The notes under the pieces were generated by a model. It made no database searches and had not been told where the DNA came from. It was given only the letters and a program-made list of their open reading frames with translations. Of a stretch of 64,000 nt of DNA, positions 40,117 through 51,477 are shown piece by piece (position 1 is the stretch's first letter; each line of letters starts with the position of its first letter). Made by a program: the position numbers and the translations under genes. Source of the DNA: Acidimicrobiales bacterium (GTDB lineage Bacteria; Actinomycetota; Acidimicrobiia; Acidimicrobiales; Aldehydirespiratoraceae); the NCBI GenBank assembly GCA_033344915.1, contig JAWPML010000001.1, positions 3,924,263 through 3,988,262 of the forward strand, given 5' to 3'.

Positions 40117-41589
40117 TCAGTCGCCGTAGTTCAAGATGTTGGTCTTCGCGTACGTGTACGACTCGAGCATGGCTTCCAGTGAGCCCTCTTTGCCCAACCC
40201 GCTCGTGCGGATGCCACCGTACGCGATGCCCGGCACCATGATCGCGTTCTGGTTGATCTGCACGATGCCCGCTTCCAGACGGTCCGCGAGGCGCATGCAG
40301 GTGGTGATGTCCCGTCCCCAGACGCTGGCGGAGAGGCCGAACTCGGTGTCGTTCGCGAGGGCGAGCGCGTCGTCCACGTCGTCGTAGGAGAACACGCACA
40401 CGACCGGTCCGAAGATCTCCTCCACCGCGGCGCGATGGTCCGGCGGCGGATCGAAGATCGCATGGGGGCGCACGTAGTAGCCGCCGTCCCAGTCGACGCC
40501 GTCGGCAACGGTGCCGTAGGTGGCGACATCGAGGCCGTCGGCGATCGCGCCGTCGACATAGTCCTGCACCCGGTCCCGTTGGCGGGCGGAGATGAGCGGG
40601 CCGCACTGGGTGTCGGGGTCTAGGGCGGGACCGATCAGGATGTCGTCGAGTGCCTTGCCGAGCCGTTGGCGGAAGTCGTCGAGACGGGCCGTCGGGATGA
40701 ACACCCGACTCGCCGCGGTGCAGCTCTGGCCGCCGCGGGTGAAGCGCATCGACTGGACGACACCGTGCACCGCCTTGTCGAGGTCGCAGTCGGCGAGCAC
40801 GATCATCGGGCTCTTGCCGCCGAGCTCCAGGGTGACCGGGCGGATGAGCCGGGCGCTCGCCTCGTAGACGACGCGGCCGGTCTCGACGCTCCCGGTGAAG
40901 CTGACCTTGTCGACGTCGGCATCGGCCACCAGCGCATTGCCGGTGATCTCGCCCGTGCCCGTCAGGAAGTGCAGGATGCCGTCGGGTAGCACGGCGGTGA
41001 GTTCCTGAAGCACGCGGATCAGGGTGAACGAGGTCTGTTCGGGAACCTTGATCACCGATGCGTTGCCGGCGACGAGCGGGGCGGCGACCTTGTAGCCCAT
41101 CATCATGAGCGGCACGTTCCACGGAACGATGCCGGCCACGACGCCGTGCGGGTGGCGGGTCGTGAAGCCGAGGACGTCCGGACCGAGCTGGGTGGTGTGC
41201 CCCTTGACCTCGTGGCTCACGCCGGCGAAGTAGCGGAAGATCTCGACGACGAGTCCGACCTCGCCCCGACACTCCGTGGCGATCGCCTTGCCGGACTCCA
41301 GCGCGAGCAGATCCGCCAGCTCGTCACCGATGGCTTCGAGCCGGTCGGCGCACTCGTTCATGAGCCGGTTGCGTTCCTGCGCTGTGGTACGCGCCCACGA
41401 GGGTTGCGCCCGGCGGGCCGCCGCCGTGGCCTCGGCGACCCGTGCCGCATCACAGATCGGCACGGTCGCGATCACGGCGCCGGACGAGGGGTCGAACGCG
41501 TCGAACGTCGGCGTGTCGGAGGGGAGTGACGCGTGGTCGAGATACCAGGACCGCAGGTCGGCGATCGTCGCGGGGGTCGGGCCGTTCAT
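40117..41589 (-). CDS. Aldehyde dehydrogenase
   Basis: A 490-residue NAD(P)-dependent aldehyde dehydrogenase with catalytic C290 in GGQSCTA and the LELGGKSP motif carrying the general-base glutamate. It is first in the minus-strand operon leading to the ACP, ligase, membrane peptide, SGNH and MBOAT genes. It could make the carboxylic acid that the ligase then activates; this link is inferred only from gene order. A broad housekeeping role is possible too. Confidence 0.9.
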   Translation of the reverse strand: MNGPTPATIADLRSWYLDHASLPSDTPTFDAFDPSSGAVIATVPICDAARVAEATAAARRAQPSWARTTAQERNRLMNECADRLEAIGDELADLLALESGKAIATECRGEVGLVVEIFRYFAGVSHEVKGHTTQLGPDVLGFTTRHPHGVVAGIVPWNVPLMMMGYKVAAPLVAGNASVIKVPEQTSFTLIRVLQELTAVLPDGILHFLTGTGEITGNALVADADVDKVSFTGSVETGRVVYEASARLIRPVTLELGGKSPMIVLADCDLDKAVHGVVQSMRFTRGGQSCTAASRVFIPTARLDDFRQRLGKALDDILIGPALDPDTQCGPLISARQRDRVQDYVDGAIADGLDVATYGTVADGVDWDGGYYVRPHAIFDPPPDHRAAVEEIFGPVVCVFSYDDVDDALALANDTEFGLSASVWGRDITTCMRLADRLEAGIVQINQNAIMVPGIAYGGIRTSGLGKEGSLEAMLESYTYAKTNILNYGD

Positions 41590-41688
41590 CGCGCAACCCT
41601 ATTGCACCGCGAACGGTCTCCTCGCCTCCCCGTCGGTGACCCGCCGGCGAACGGAGAACCGGCGGTGCGGCCGGTAGGATCGCCGCTC

Positions 41689-42213
41689 ATGCGCCACTGG
41701 ATCACCGGCCTCGTTCTCCTCCTCGCCCTCGGCCTCCTGGCGGCCGGGTGTGGTGACGACGGCGGCGACGCCGACCCGGTCGCCGACCCCGACCCGGCCG
41801 ACGATTCCGCCGCTGACGAGGACGGGACCGGCGATGACGGCGCGGGCGACGCGGCCGACGATGGCAGCGACGCGCCGCCCGCCGTCGACTTCGAGGTCTT
41901 CGAGTCCGACGAGGGCGCGGGGTGCGCCGTCTACGTCTCGGTCCCCGAGGATGCGATCGGCGACGATCACCGGTTGCTGATCTGGCAGGGCGTGGTCGCA
42001 CAGGGCTTCACGACCTGCGGGTTCTCCGAGGTGGTCGAGGTCGGACTGTTGACCGTCAACGGGCTCGATTCGTACAACCAGCCGGACTTCTCACAGACCA
42101 TCGAGCACTCCTACTTCCAGGTCAGCGGTTGGGATGCGCTCGTCGCCGACTGCTACACGACGGACCTGGGGGATGCTTGCGCGGCACAGCTCCAGGCCGC
42201 GCTGACCGAGTAG
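41689..42213 (+). CDS. Lipoprotein with acidic linker, unknown function
   Basis: A 174-residue lipoprotein: hydrophobic signal, lipobox LLAAGC (C21), then an Asp/Ala-rich linker (about 22-65) and a small domain with four cysteines that may form two disulphides. I do not recognise the domain. It is divergent from the aldehyde dehydrogenase (99-bp gap) and 14 bp before the next lipoprotein, so the pair is probably co-transcribed. Confidence 0.6.
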   Translation: MRHWITGLVLLLALGLLAAGCGDDGGDADPVADPDPADDSAADEDGTGDDGAGDAADDGSDAPPAVDFEVFESDEGAGCAVYVSVPEDAIGDDHRLLIWQGVVAQGFTTCGFSEVVEVGLLTVNGLDSYNQPDFSQTIEHSYFQVSGWDALVADCYTTDLGDACAAQLQAALTE

Positions 42214-42227
42214 GCGACGCCACGGCC

Positions 42228-44162
42228 ATGGCGGGTCCGAGGCGGTGGGCGATCGCCGGTGTGGCGCTGGTCGCCCTTCTCGCCGCGTGCAGCGACGACG
42301 GCGGTGAGACCGCGACGCCGTCGAGCACGACGACCACGACGACGACCACCAGTACGACGACCACGACGACGGTTCCGTCGGGCGGTCGGGGCGTGGCGAC
42401 GTGGCCGCTCGTGGACGCGGTCCCGGCGTTTCGCAAGGCCGGCGTGCTCGTCGTGGCCGGCGTGGACCATCGACCGATCCTCGGTGCCTCGCTCGAGCAG
42501 GTCGCGGTCGAGCTCTCGCTGACCGCCGATGCGGCGGTCTTCGCGCTCGCGCCGGAGCGCGGCGAGGTCGCCTTCGATCAGATCCAGCTCGGCGCCGTCG
42601 ACGGCCCGGCGGCCGCGTGGCCGTTCGTGATCACGGCAAGCGGGGACCTGACCGTCTTCGTACCGGCCGAGGACGAGCGCGACTGCGCCGACGCGGTGGC
42701 CGAACCGGATGCCCTGCTCGCCGAGCACGGTGTCGTTCCCGTGGACGACGCCTTCGTGGTGACCGGCGCCCGCTGCGGACTCCTGCGAACGGACGATTCC
42801 GGAGCGTTCGGTCAACTGCCGCAGCCGGCGGACGGCGTCAACAGTTTCGGCGTGCTGCTGCGGGCGGTCGGTGCGCGACTCCCGGACTCGACCGTTCGCA
42901 TCGACTGGCTCGCGTTGGCGGCCTCCACCGAGACCGCGCCGGCCGCCGATCTCCGAATTCGCGTCGTCGGCCGCGAGCATGCCCTCGCCGCCCGCAGTGC
43001 CGATCCGGACGACGACGCCGCGCTCGACGCGCTCCACGTCCTGCGCGACGACGGCAGTACCACCGTCGTCGACATCGACCCCGCCGGCGGGTTCACGGTG
43101 CCGCGAGCGAACCTCGGCGTTCGAGCGAAGCTCTGGGTCGACGACTACGGGCTGGAGCACTTCGTGCAGCAGGGACCGTGGATCGACGTCGAGCGGATCA
43201 CCACCGATCTGACGATCGACATGACACCGGAGTTCCCCGTCGCCGACGGCCCACCGCCCGACAGCTATCAGACCAGACGACCGCACGACCTCCAGATCTG
43301 GAACGGTTCGACGGCGCTGGAACGCCAGCAGTTCCAGGGGCTGAACTGGAACAACAACCTCGGCCAGGCCGACCGCGACCGGGACCGGGACAATGCCGGC
43401 GAGTGCAGCCGGGCCGCCTGGTTCGGCGGGTCCTACGTGCAGGCCCTCCAGACCCGGGTGGACCAGAAGCCGGGCCTGATCGCCGAAGCCCTCCTCGAGC
43501 TCGGCTCGGACCGGTGCCACGAGGTCTTCTCCGTCGCCCGCTCGCTGTACTCGGTCGAGACCCACGCGGCGAACGCCCGCCAGATGGTCGAGGAGTTCGG
43601 TGTCACGCACCTGATCTTCGCCGTCTCCGGCAACGAGCTCTGCCGGATGGACGACGCGTCGTACACCGACATCCACGGGGTGGCGGCGGACACGCCTGTG
43701 CACTGGCGCCTCATCGACGGTGAGCTCGTCGAGCCGTTCACGAGGTCCGCGGCAACCGCCGTCGAGCCGGATCCGGACTTCGACCGGCGCGACGCGTGTT
43801 CGTTCCGCGACGCGGGCGACCCGGGTGCGGCCGAGGTGATCGACAAACTCCGGCAGCTCGGTGACCTCTACGAGGACCTCGGACCGGAGGTCGAGGTCAC
43901 GTTCTTCGTGATGAAGGACGTGCTCGCCGGGGCCGACGTGACGGCGGGCAACGTGTACGACATGTGCCTCACGACCGGACACCGCTGCGTGCTGCTCGAC
44001 GAGCCGGTCGCCCGCGAGAAGCCCGCCGACCTGGTCGAGGAGGACTACATCCCGTTCCTCCTGCGCTACGTGGGTGACGGCCATCCCAATGCCCGCGCGA
44101 ACCAGCACATCGGCCGAGGGCTCGCCGCGCTCATCACCGCGGCGGAGCTCGACGCCGACTGA
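42228..44162 (+). CDS. Lipoprotein with C-terminal SGNH-hydrolase-like domain
   Basis: A 644-residue protein with signal peptide and lipobox LLAAC (C21), a threonine-rich linker (TTTTTTTTSTTTTTT), a beta-rich middle and a C-terminal domain. The latter has AWFGGSYVQAL (a GDS-like block with Gly for Asp) and GDGHPNARANQHIG, close to the D-x-x-H block of SGNH hydrolases. It is probably a cell-surface esterase or acyl-acceptor protein. Next to the MBOAT operon on the opposite strand, it could act on the same polymer, but that is only suggested by location. Confidence 0.6.
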   Translation: MAGPRRWAIAGVALVALLAACSDDGGETATPSSTTTTTTTTSTTTTTTVPSGGRGVATWPLVDAVPAFRKAGVLVVAGVDHRPILGASLEQVAVELSLTADAAVFALAPERGEVAFDQIQLGAVDGPAAAWPFVITASGDLTVFVPAEDERDCADAVAEPDALLAEHGVVPVDDAFVVTGARCGLLRTDDSGAFGQLPQPADGVNSFGVLLRAVGARLPDSTVRIDWLALAASTETAPAADLRIRVVGREHALAARSADPDDDAALDALHVLRDDGSTTVVDIDPAGGFTVPRANLGVRAKLWVDDYGLEHFVQQGPWIDVERITTDLTIDMTPEFPVADGPPPDSYQTRRPHDLQIWNGSTALERQQFQGLNWNNNLGQADRDRDRDNAGECSRAAWFGGSYVQALQTRVDQKPGLIAEALLELGSDRCHEVFSVARSLYSVETHAANARQMVEEFGVTHLIFAVSGNELCRMDDASYTDIHGVAADTPVHWRLIDGELVEPFTRSAATAVEPDPDFDRRDACSFRDAGDPGAAEVIDKLRQLGDLYEDLGPEVEVTFFVMKDVLAGADVTAGNVYDMCLTTGHRCVLLDEPVAREKPADLVEEDYIPFLLRYVGDGHPNARANQHIGRGLAALITAAELDAD

Positions 44163-44240
44163 TCCGGTCGCACGCCGCCCCCGCGCCGCTCAGGCCGGGC
44201 CACGCGGTGCCGATGAAGAAGGTGACCGACGAGGAACCCC

Positions 44241-45686
44241 GTGTCACCGACTCCCGACCAAGCCGCGCCCATGGCCGAGGTGGGCCCGAACGCGGGCGAG
44301 TGGAAGGCCCGGCCGGTCCTGGCCTGGCTCGTGCGGGCCGCCCTGATCGTCGTACCGCTGGTCGTGAGTTGGCTCACCGTCCGGGTCGCGATGCGATACG
44401 TGAGCCGCCCCGACGGCCTCGGTCCCTCGATCGCCTGGTTCGCCGGCGCGCTCGTCCTCTCCTCGATCGTGTTCCAGGTCGTGCGCCGCCTGCTCCGCCG
44501 CTTCAGTTCGCTCAGCGTGCTGTTCAGCCTGTCGCTCACCTTCCCTGACGCGGCGCCGTCGCGCATGCGCGCGTTCTTCCGCTCGGGAGCCGACGCCCGT
44601 CCCGAGGATCTCGGCGTCGTCGTCCAGTCCGAGTTCGACGCGGCGATGATGACGAAACGGCTCGCCGCGCTCGTGGCCAAGGTGAGCCGACGGGAGGCGA
44701 GGTCGGGGCGCCACGGTGACCGGGTCCGGGGCTACGCCGAGCTGATCGCCCGGGAGCTCGGGCTCGAGGAACAGGAGATCGAGCGTCTCCGGTGGGCGAC
44801 CCTGCTCCACGATGTCGGGATGCTCGACGTCCCCGAGCACGTTCTCGACACGAAGGGCGGATTGAGCGCCGAGGAGCGCGCGATCGTCGAGCGCCATCCG
44901 GTCCATGCGATCGGTCATCTCGCGCCGTTCGCCGACTGGCTCGGCCCGTGGTCCGGCGCCGCCACCGATCACCACGAGCGGTGGGACGGCACCGGGTATC
45001 CGTCGGGTCTGGCCGGCGAGAACATCTCGTTGGCCGGCCGCATCGTCGCCGTCGCCGATGCCTACGACGCGATGACGGCGTTGCGCTCGTACCAGAAGCC
45101 CATTTCGCCGGCCGCGGCTCGACACGAGCTCGTCGAGCACTCGGGCACCCAGTTCGATCCGACGGTGGTCCGGGCGTTCCTGAACGTCGGCATCCGCAAG
45201 AACCGGGCCGGTTTCGGCGCCCTCGGCGCCCTCGTCGAGATCCCCGGTCACCTGGTCACCGCGGCCACGGGGGTCGGCGCCACGGCGACGGCGACCGTGG
45301 CGAGCGCGGCCGTGGTCGCCACGTCCGCCGCGGTCATCCCGGCCATCTCGACCGAGGCGCCGCCACCGACACTCATCGAGCGCGTCGTCGAGATCGAGGA
45401 GACGACCACCACGACGTCCACGACCCTGGCCGAGACGACGACTGTGGCGCCCAGCACCACCCAGCGGCCCACGACCACGACCACGACGACGACCACCGAG
45501 CCGCCCACCACGACGGTGACGACCACGACCGTCCCCGCGACGACGGCACCGCCGCCCACGCAGCCGCCGACGACAACCACCACGACGACGACGGCGCCGC
45601 CGCTGCCCCCACCGACGACCACCGTGCCGGCGTACCCGACCCTTCCGCCGGTCACGACCACGGTCCCGCCCTACCCGACGGTGTAG
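44241..45686 (+). CDS. HD-GYP phosphohydrolase with membrane helices and Thr/Pro-rich C-terminal tail
   Basis: A 481-residue protein. Two membrane helices (about 29-50 and 63-83) precede an HD-GYP domain with H190-D191 (LLHDVG), HH at 244-245 and DGTGYP (249-254). HD-GYP proteins hydrolyse cyclic di-GMP or related dinucleotides. A further hydrophobic Ala-rich segment (about 340-370) is followed by a roughly 100-residue tail of Thr and Pro runs. The tail is probably outside the membrane, linking the enzyme to the wall. GAGGAA lies before the GTG start. It ends 144 bp before rpsL. Confidence 0.8.
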   Translation: MSPTPDQAAPMAEVGPNAGEWKARPVLAWLVRAALIVVPLVVSWLTVRVAMRYVSRPDGLGPSIAWFAGALVLSSIVFQVVRRLLRRFSSLSVLFSLSLTFPDAAPSRMRAFFRSGADARPEDLGVVVQSEFDAAMMTKRLAALVAKVSRREARSGRHGDRVRGYAELIARELGLEEQEIERLRWATLLHDVGMLDVPEHVLDTKGGLSAEERAIVERHPVHAIGHLAPFADWLGPWSGAATDHHERWDGTGYPSGLAGENISLAGRIVAVADAYDAMTALRSYQKPISPAAARHELVEHSGTQFDPTVVRAFLNVGIRKNRAGFGALGALVEIPGHLVTAATGVGATATATVASAAVVATSAAVIPAISTEAPPPTLIERVVEIEETTTTTSTTLAETTTVAPSTTQRPTTTTTTTTTEPPTTTVTTTTVPATTAPPPTQPPTTTTTTTTAPPLPPPTTTVPAYPTLPPVTTTVPPYPTV

Positions 45687-45723
45687 CGGGTCCGCGTACG
45701 CGCGAAAGCGCGCCCCGCGCGGG

Positions 45724-45752
45724 TTGATGCTCCCGTGGGTCGCTCGTATGCT
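45724..45752 (+). promoter_or_regulatory. Candidate sigma-70 promoter of the str operon (rpsL)
   Basis: TTGATG and TATGCT are separated by exactly 17 bases, and a start near 45759 gives a leader of about 70 bases to rpsL. An upstream GCGCG-AAA-CGCGC-type hairpin near 45700-45715 may end the HD-GYP transcript. Confidence 0.6.
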
Positions 45753-45830
45753 TTCTCGTCGGCCTGAGCGCGCTTTCACGGCGCAGCCGGCCGCAACCGA
45801 TCTCCATTCCTCTTCCACGAAGGTTTTTCT

Positions 45831-46202
45831 GTGCCCACGATTCAGCAGCTGGTCCGCAAGGGTCGCCAGTCGAAGCGTCGCAAGGAAGCGACACCGGCGC
45901 TCAAGGGAGCGCCCCAGCGTCGTGGTGTGTGCACCCGCGTCTACACCGCCACCCCGAAGAAGCCGAACTCTGCGCTCCGCAAGGTCGCCCGTGTTCGTCT
46001 GACCAGTGGCATCGAAGTCACCGCCTACATCCCGGGCGAGGGCCACAACCTCCAGGAGCACTCGATCGTGCTCGTGCGCGGCGGCCGTGTGAAGGATCTT
46101 CCGGGTGTTCGTTACAAGATCGTCCGCGGCACTCTCGACACCTCGGGTGTGCGCGACCGCAAGCAGGCCCGTAGTCGGTACGGCGCGAAGAAGGATGGCT
46201 GA
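45831..46202 (+). CDS. rpsL: 30S ribosomal protein S12
   Basis: A 123-residue S12 starting with [14 protein letters not shown] and [12 protein letters not shown], the two loops near the decoding centre where streptomycin resistance mutations occur, carry the normal sensitive-type lysines. It guards decoding accuracy. rpsG follows after 2 bp. Confidence 0.97.
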   Translation: MPTIQQLVRKGRQSKRRKEATPALKGAPQRRGVCTRVYTATPKKPNSALRKVARVRLTSGIEVTAYIPGEGHNLQEHSIVLVRGGRVKDLPGVRYKIVRGTLDTSGVRDRKQARSRYGAKKDG

Positions 46203-46204
46203 CG

Positions 46205-46675
46205 ATGCCTCGTAAGGGTCCGGCTCCGCGCCGCGAGATTCACCCCGATCCGATCTACGACTCGGTGCTCGTCACCCAGTTCACCAACAAGATCCTCCAG
46301 CGCGGCAAGCGCACCCTGGCCGAGAAGATCGTCTACGACGCGCTCGCCATGGTCGAGGAGAAGACGGGTTCCGAGCCGGTCAGCACGCTCAAGCGTGCCG
46401 TCGACAACGTCCGTCCCCAGCTCGAGGTGAAGAGCCGCCGTGTCGGTGGTGCCACCTACCAGGTGCCGATCGAGGTCCGTCCCCGTCGTGCCACCACCCT
46501 CGCCATCCGCTGGATGGTCGGGTTCTCGCGTGACCGCCGCGAGCGCACGATGGCCGAGCGTCTCGCCAACGAGATCCTCGACGCCAGCAACGGCATCGGT
46601 GCGTCCTGCAAGCGCCGCGAAGACGTTCAGAAGATGGCCGACGCCAACAAGGCGTTCGCCCACTACCGCTGGTAA
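46205..46675 (+). CDS. rpsG: 30S ribosomal protein S7
   Basis: A 156-residue S7, standard length. [11 protein letters not shown] at the start and [11 protein letters not shown] are family features. It binds the 3' domain of 16S rRNA and starts head assembly; in E. coli it is the str operon repressor. Between rpsL and fusA in the conserved order. Confidence 0.97.
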   Translation: MPRKGPAPRREIHPDPIYDSVLVTQFTNKILQRGKRTLAEKIVYDALAMVEEKTGSEPVSTLKRAVDNVRPQLEVKSRRVGGATYQVPIEVRPRRATTLAIRWMVGFSRDRRERTMAERLANEILDASNGIGASCKRREDVQKMADANKAFAHYRW

Positions 46676-46713
46676 CTCCGCGGTTCCCTACCGCAATCCC
46701 AATACACTTTTCT

Positions 46714-46752
46714 CACGACCGGGCAGCTCGTTTCCAGAGCGGTCCGGTCGTG
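46714..46752 (+). promoter_or_regulatory. Hairpin in the rpsG-fusA gap
   Basis: CACGACCGG (46714-46722) pairs with CCGGTCGTG (46744-46752), enclosing GCTC/GAGC. It lies in a 131-bp gap before fusA. It may be an attenuator, an RNA-processing site or an S7-binding site; no T tract follows directly. Confidence 0.45.
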
Positions 46753-46806
46753 GCGTGTGCGAACCCCCTTCGCCCACACCACCTCCATTCACTCTGAGGA
46801 ATACCC

Positions 46807-48900
<2,094 letters not shown>

Positions 48901-48954
48901 TCGTCTCCTAACCCCACCAAGAAGCCACAGAGAAAATCACAAGGAAAAACAGTT

Positions 48955-50142
48955 ATGGCCAAGGAGACGTTCGAGCGGAACAAGCCTCACGTCAACGTGG
49001 GCACGATGGGCCACATCGACCACGGCAAGACGACGCTCACCGCTGCGATCACAAAGGTTCTCTCGGACAACGTCGAAGGCTCCGCCTTCACCGAGTTCGC
49101 GAACATCGACAACGCGCCCGAAGAGCGCGAACGCGGCATCACGATCAACGTGTCGCACGTGGAGTACGAGACGGAGAACCGTCACTACGCCCACGTCGAC
49201 ATGCCCGGTCACGCGGACTACATCAAGAACATGATCACCGGTGCGGCGCAGGTCGACGGTGCGATCCTGGTGGTGTCCGCCGCTGACGGTCCCATGCCCC
49301 AGACCCGTGAGCACGTGCTGCTCGCCCGTCAGGTCGGTGTGCCGAAGATCGTCGTCGCGCTCAACAAGGTCGACATGGTCGACGACGAGGAGCTCCTCGA
49401 GCTCGTCGAGATGGAGGTGCGTGAGCTCCTCAACGAGTACGACTTCCCGGGCGACGACACCCCCGTCATCCACGTCTCCGCGCTGAAGGCCCTCGAGGGC
49501 GACGCCGACGCGGCCGCCGCCATCATGGATCTCATGGCGCAGGTCGACGAGTACGTCCCGACCCCCGAGCGTGACCTCGACAAGCCCTTCCTCATGCCGA
49601 TCGAGGACGTGTTCTCGATCACCGGCCGCGGCACCGTCGTGACCGGCAAGGTCGAGCAGGGCAAGGTCCACACCGGCGACGAGATCGAGATCGTCGGCAT
49701 CAAGGACACCACGAAGACCACCTGCACCGGTGTCGAGATGTTCCGCAAGCTGCTCGACGAGGGTCAGGCCGGCGACAACATCGGCGCCCTGCTCCGTGGT
49801 GTGGACAAGGAAGAGGTCCAGCGTGGCCAGGTGCTCGCCGCTCCCGGCAGCATCACCCCCCACACCGAGTTCGAGGCCCAGGTCTACGTGCTGTCGAAGG
49901 AGGAGGGCGGTCGTCACAAGCCGTTCTTCACCAACTACCGCCCGCAGTTCTACTTCCGGACCACGGACATCACCGGCACCATCCAGCTGCCCGAGGGCAC
50001 CGAGATGTGCATGCCCGGTGACAACACCGAGATGCACGTCGAGCTGATCAACCCGATCGCCATGGACGAGGGCCTGCGGTTCGCCATCCGTGAGGGTGGC
50101 CGCACCGTCGGCGCCGGCTCGGTCACCAAGATCCTCAAGTGA
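48955..50142 (+). CDS. tuf: Translation elongation factor Tu
   Basis: A 395-residue EF-Tu with [18 protein letters not shown] and NKVDMV as GTPase motifs. Met replaces the more common Cys in the G3 region, a position that varies in actinobacteria. It delivers aminoacyl-tRNA to the ribosome. AAGGAA precedes the ATG. Only one tuf copy is visible in the window. Confidence 0.97.
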   Translation: MAKETFERNKPHVNVGTMGHIDHGKTTLTAAITKVLSDNVEGSAFTEFANIDNAPEERERGITINVSHVEYETENRHYAHVDMPGHADYIKNMITGAAQVDGAILVVSAADGPMPQTREHVLLARQVGVPKIVVALNKVDMVDDEELLELVEMEVRELLNEYDFPGDDTPVIHVSALKALEGDADAAAAIMDLMAQVDEYVPTPERDLDKPFLMPIEDVFSITGRGTVVTGKVEQGKVHTGDEIEIVGIKDTTKTTCTGVEMFRKLLDEGQAGDNIGALLRGVDKEEVQRGQVLAAPGSITPHTEFEAQVYVLSKEEGGRHKPFFTNYRPQFYFRTTDITGTIQLPEGTEMCMPGDNTEMHVELINPIAMDEGLRFAIREGGRTVGAGSVTKILK

Positions 50143-50149
50143 GCATCTG

Positions 50150-50470
50150 ATGGCTGCAGGACAGAAGATTCGTATCCGGCTGAAGGCCTACGACCACGAG
50201 ATCATCGATCAATCGACGAAGAAGATCGTCGAGACGGTGAAGCGGACGCAGGCCCACCTGTCGGGTCCGATTCCCCTGCCGACCGAGAAGCACCGCTTCA
50301 CGGTCATCAAGGGTCCGTTCAAGGACAAGGATTCCCGGGAACACTTCGAGATGCGCATCCACAAGCGCCTGCTCGACATCCTGGATCCCTCGCCCAAGAC
50401 GGTGGATTCGCTGCAGCGCCTCGACCTCCCCGCCGGGGTCGACATCGAGATCAAGATCCAGCAGGCGTAG
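50150..50470 (+). CDS. rpsJ: 30S ribosomal protein S10
   Basis: A 106-residue S10 with [15 protein letters not shown] and [14 protein letters not shown]. The ATG at 50150 lies 7 bp after the tuf stop; an upstream extension into tuf is spurious. S10 is normally the first gene of the S10 operon, directly before rplC. Here it ends the str-tuf unit and is followed by a strong terminator; rplC lies 9.8 kb further on. Confidence 0.97.
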   Translation: MAAGQKIRIRLKAYDHEIIDQSTKKIVETVKRTQAHLSGPIPLPTEKHRFTVIKGPFKDKDSREHFEMRIHKRLLDILDPSPKTVDSLQRLDLPAGVDIEIKIQQA

Positions 50471-50491
50471 CGCCCGCCGGACAGAACGCGA

Positions 50492-50522
50492 AAGAGCCCC
50501 GGGCCCTCGGCCCGGGGCTCTT
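50492..50522. terminator. Intrinsic terminator after rpsJ
   Basis: A perfect 14-bp stem AAGAGCCCCGGGCC with a 3-base loop, then CTCGTTTT. It lies 21 bp after the rpsJ stop and before the convergent SLH-like gene. It is the clearest classical terminator in the window. Confidence 0.92.
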
Positions 50523-50549
50523 CTCGTTTTCGGTCGGCGCAGCCGAGGC

Positions 50550-51389
50550 TCAGTTGTTGCCGTTGGGGTTGTGGTTGCGCCCGTCGTCGCCGGCGCCGAG
50601 CGGGACGATGATCGGTCCGCTGCTGGCGTCGAACGGCACGAACAAGACGTTGAGGTTCTCGTTGTAGACGTAGAGGAGATCGTCCGCGTCACCGCCGTGC
50701 GACAGCGTGACGTCGACGTCGTTGTCGCCCGCGCTCGCCTCGAGGACGTGGGTGAACGACAGCGTGTGCGTGTCGAAGTTGAACAGTCCGGCGTCGAGAT
50801 CGATGACCTGGAAGAAGGTGTCGATGGTGTCGCCGTCGTGCTCGAACGTGGCGGTCACCGTGAGGTCGCCGGTGCCGCTCTCATTGATGTCCCGACCGAT
50901 GTTCGCGCTGTAGTTGACGATCAGGAAGCCGTCCGTCGGCACGTCGATCGTGACGTCGGTCTTCAGGTCGTTGCCGTCCCAGTTGTCCTCGTCGGTGAAC
51001 TGCTCGTAGGCGAGACGACCGACTTCGTCGTCGTGGGCGGACGCGTTGTCACTGATGGCGTCGGCGTTGTCGGCGATGTCGGCAGCGTTGTCGCTGATGT
51101 CGTCGGCGAGGGCGTCGCGGGCGGGGCCGGCGACGTTCTCGTCGTAGCGCTGCTGGAAAGTGACGGCCTCGTAGCGGGTGACGCCGTCGTCGCCGTTGAA
51201 GGTCGTCGGCGTCTTGCCGGTGGTGATGTCGTTGTCGTAGGCCCACTCGACAGCGTCGGAGTACCACTTGCCGTCCTCGACGTCGGTGAACGGGTGGTGG
51301 CCCGCATAGGCCACCGAGGTGCCGGCGAGGGCGACGGCCGCCACGACGAGAGCGAGCTTCGTCTTCGTGAGCTTGATGTTGATGTGCAT
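50550..51389 (-). CDS. Secreted SLH-like domain protein (paralog 1)
   Basis: A 279-residue protein with a signal peptide ([21 protein letters not shown]), then an S-layer homology-like module beginning [20 protein letters not shown] and ending near [12 protein letters not shown] short helical DNADDIADN-type stretch and a beta-rich C-terminal domain of about 150 residues follow. SLH modules usually bind cell-wall polymers. The N-terminal half is nearly identical to that of the next gene. The C-terminal domain is not recognised. Confidence 0.7.
   Translation of the reverse strand: MHINIKLTKTKLALVVAAVALAGTSVAYAGHHPFTDVEDGKWYSDAVEWAYDNDITTGKTPTTFNGDDGVTRYEAVTFQQRYDENVAGPARDALADDISDNAADIADNADAISDNASAHDDEVGRLAYEQFTDEDNWDGNDLKTDVTIDVPTDGFLIVNYSANIGRDINESGTGDLTVTATFEHDGDTIDTFFQVIDLDAGLFNFDTHTLSFTHVLEASAGDNDVDVTLSHGGDADDLLYVYNENLNVLFVPFDASSGPIIVPLGAGDDGRNHNPNGNN
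51085..51296 (-). repeat. Duplicated 212-bp SLH segment, copy 1
   Basis: This stretch and the one at 51818-52029 have equal length and differ at only a handful of bases, while the rest of the two genes differ. It encodes the SLH-like module and the helical stretch after it. The pattern shows recent duplication or gene conversion. Confidence 0.85.
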
Positions 51390-51477
51390 GCGTTGTCCGC
51401 CAATCGGAGTCGTGTGCGCTCCTCGCGCACCACGGGTCCCGTCGGCCGCGACGCGCTCGATGTGAGCGCAGGTCCGA

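Noticed and set aside
45395-45660. ACC/ACG-rich microsatellite in the HD-GYP gene
   Set aside because: It encodes a Thr/Pro-rich tail with varied codons and stays in frame, so it is coding sequence rather than a non-coding repeat.
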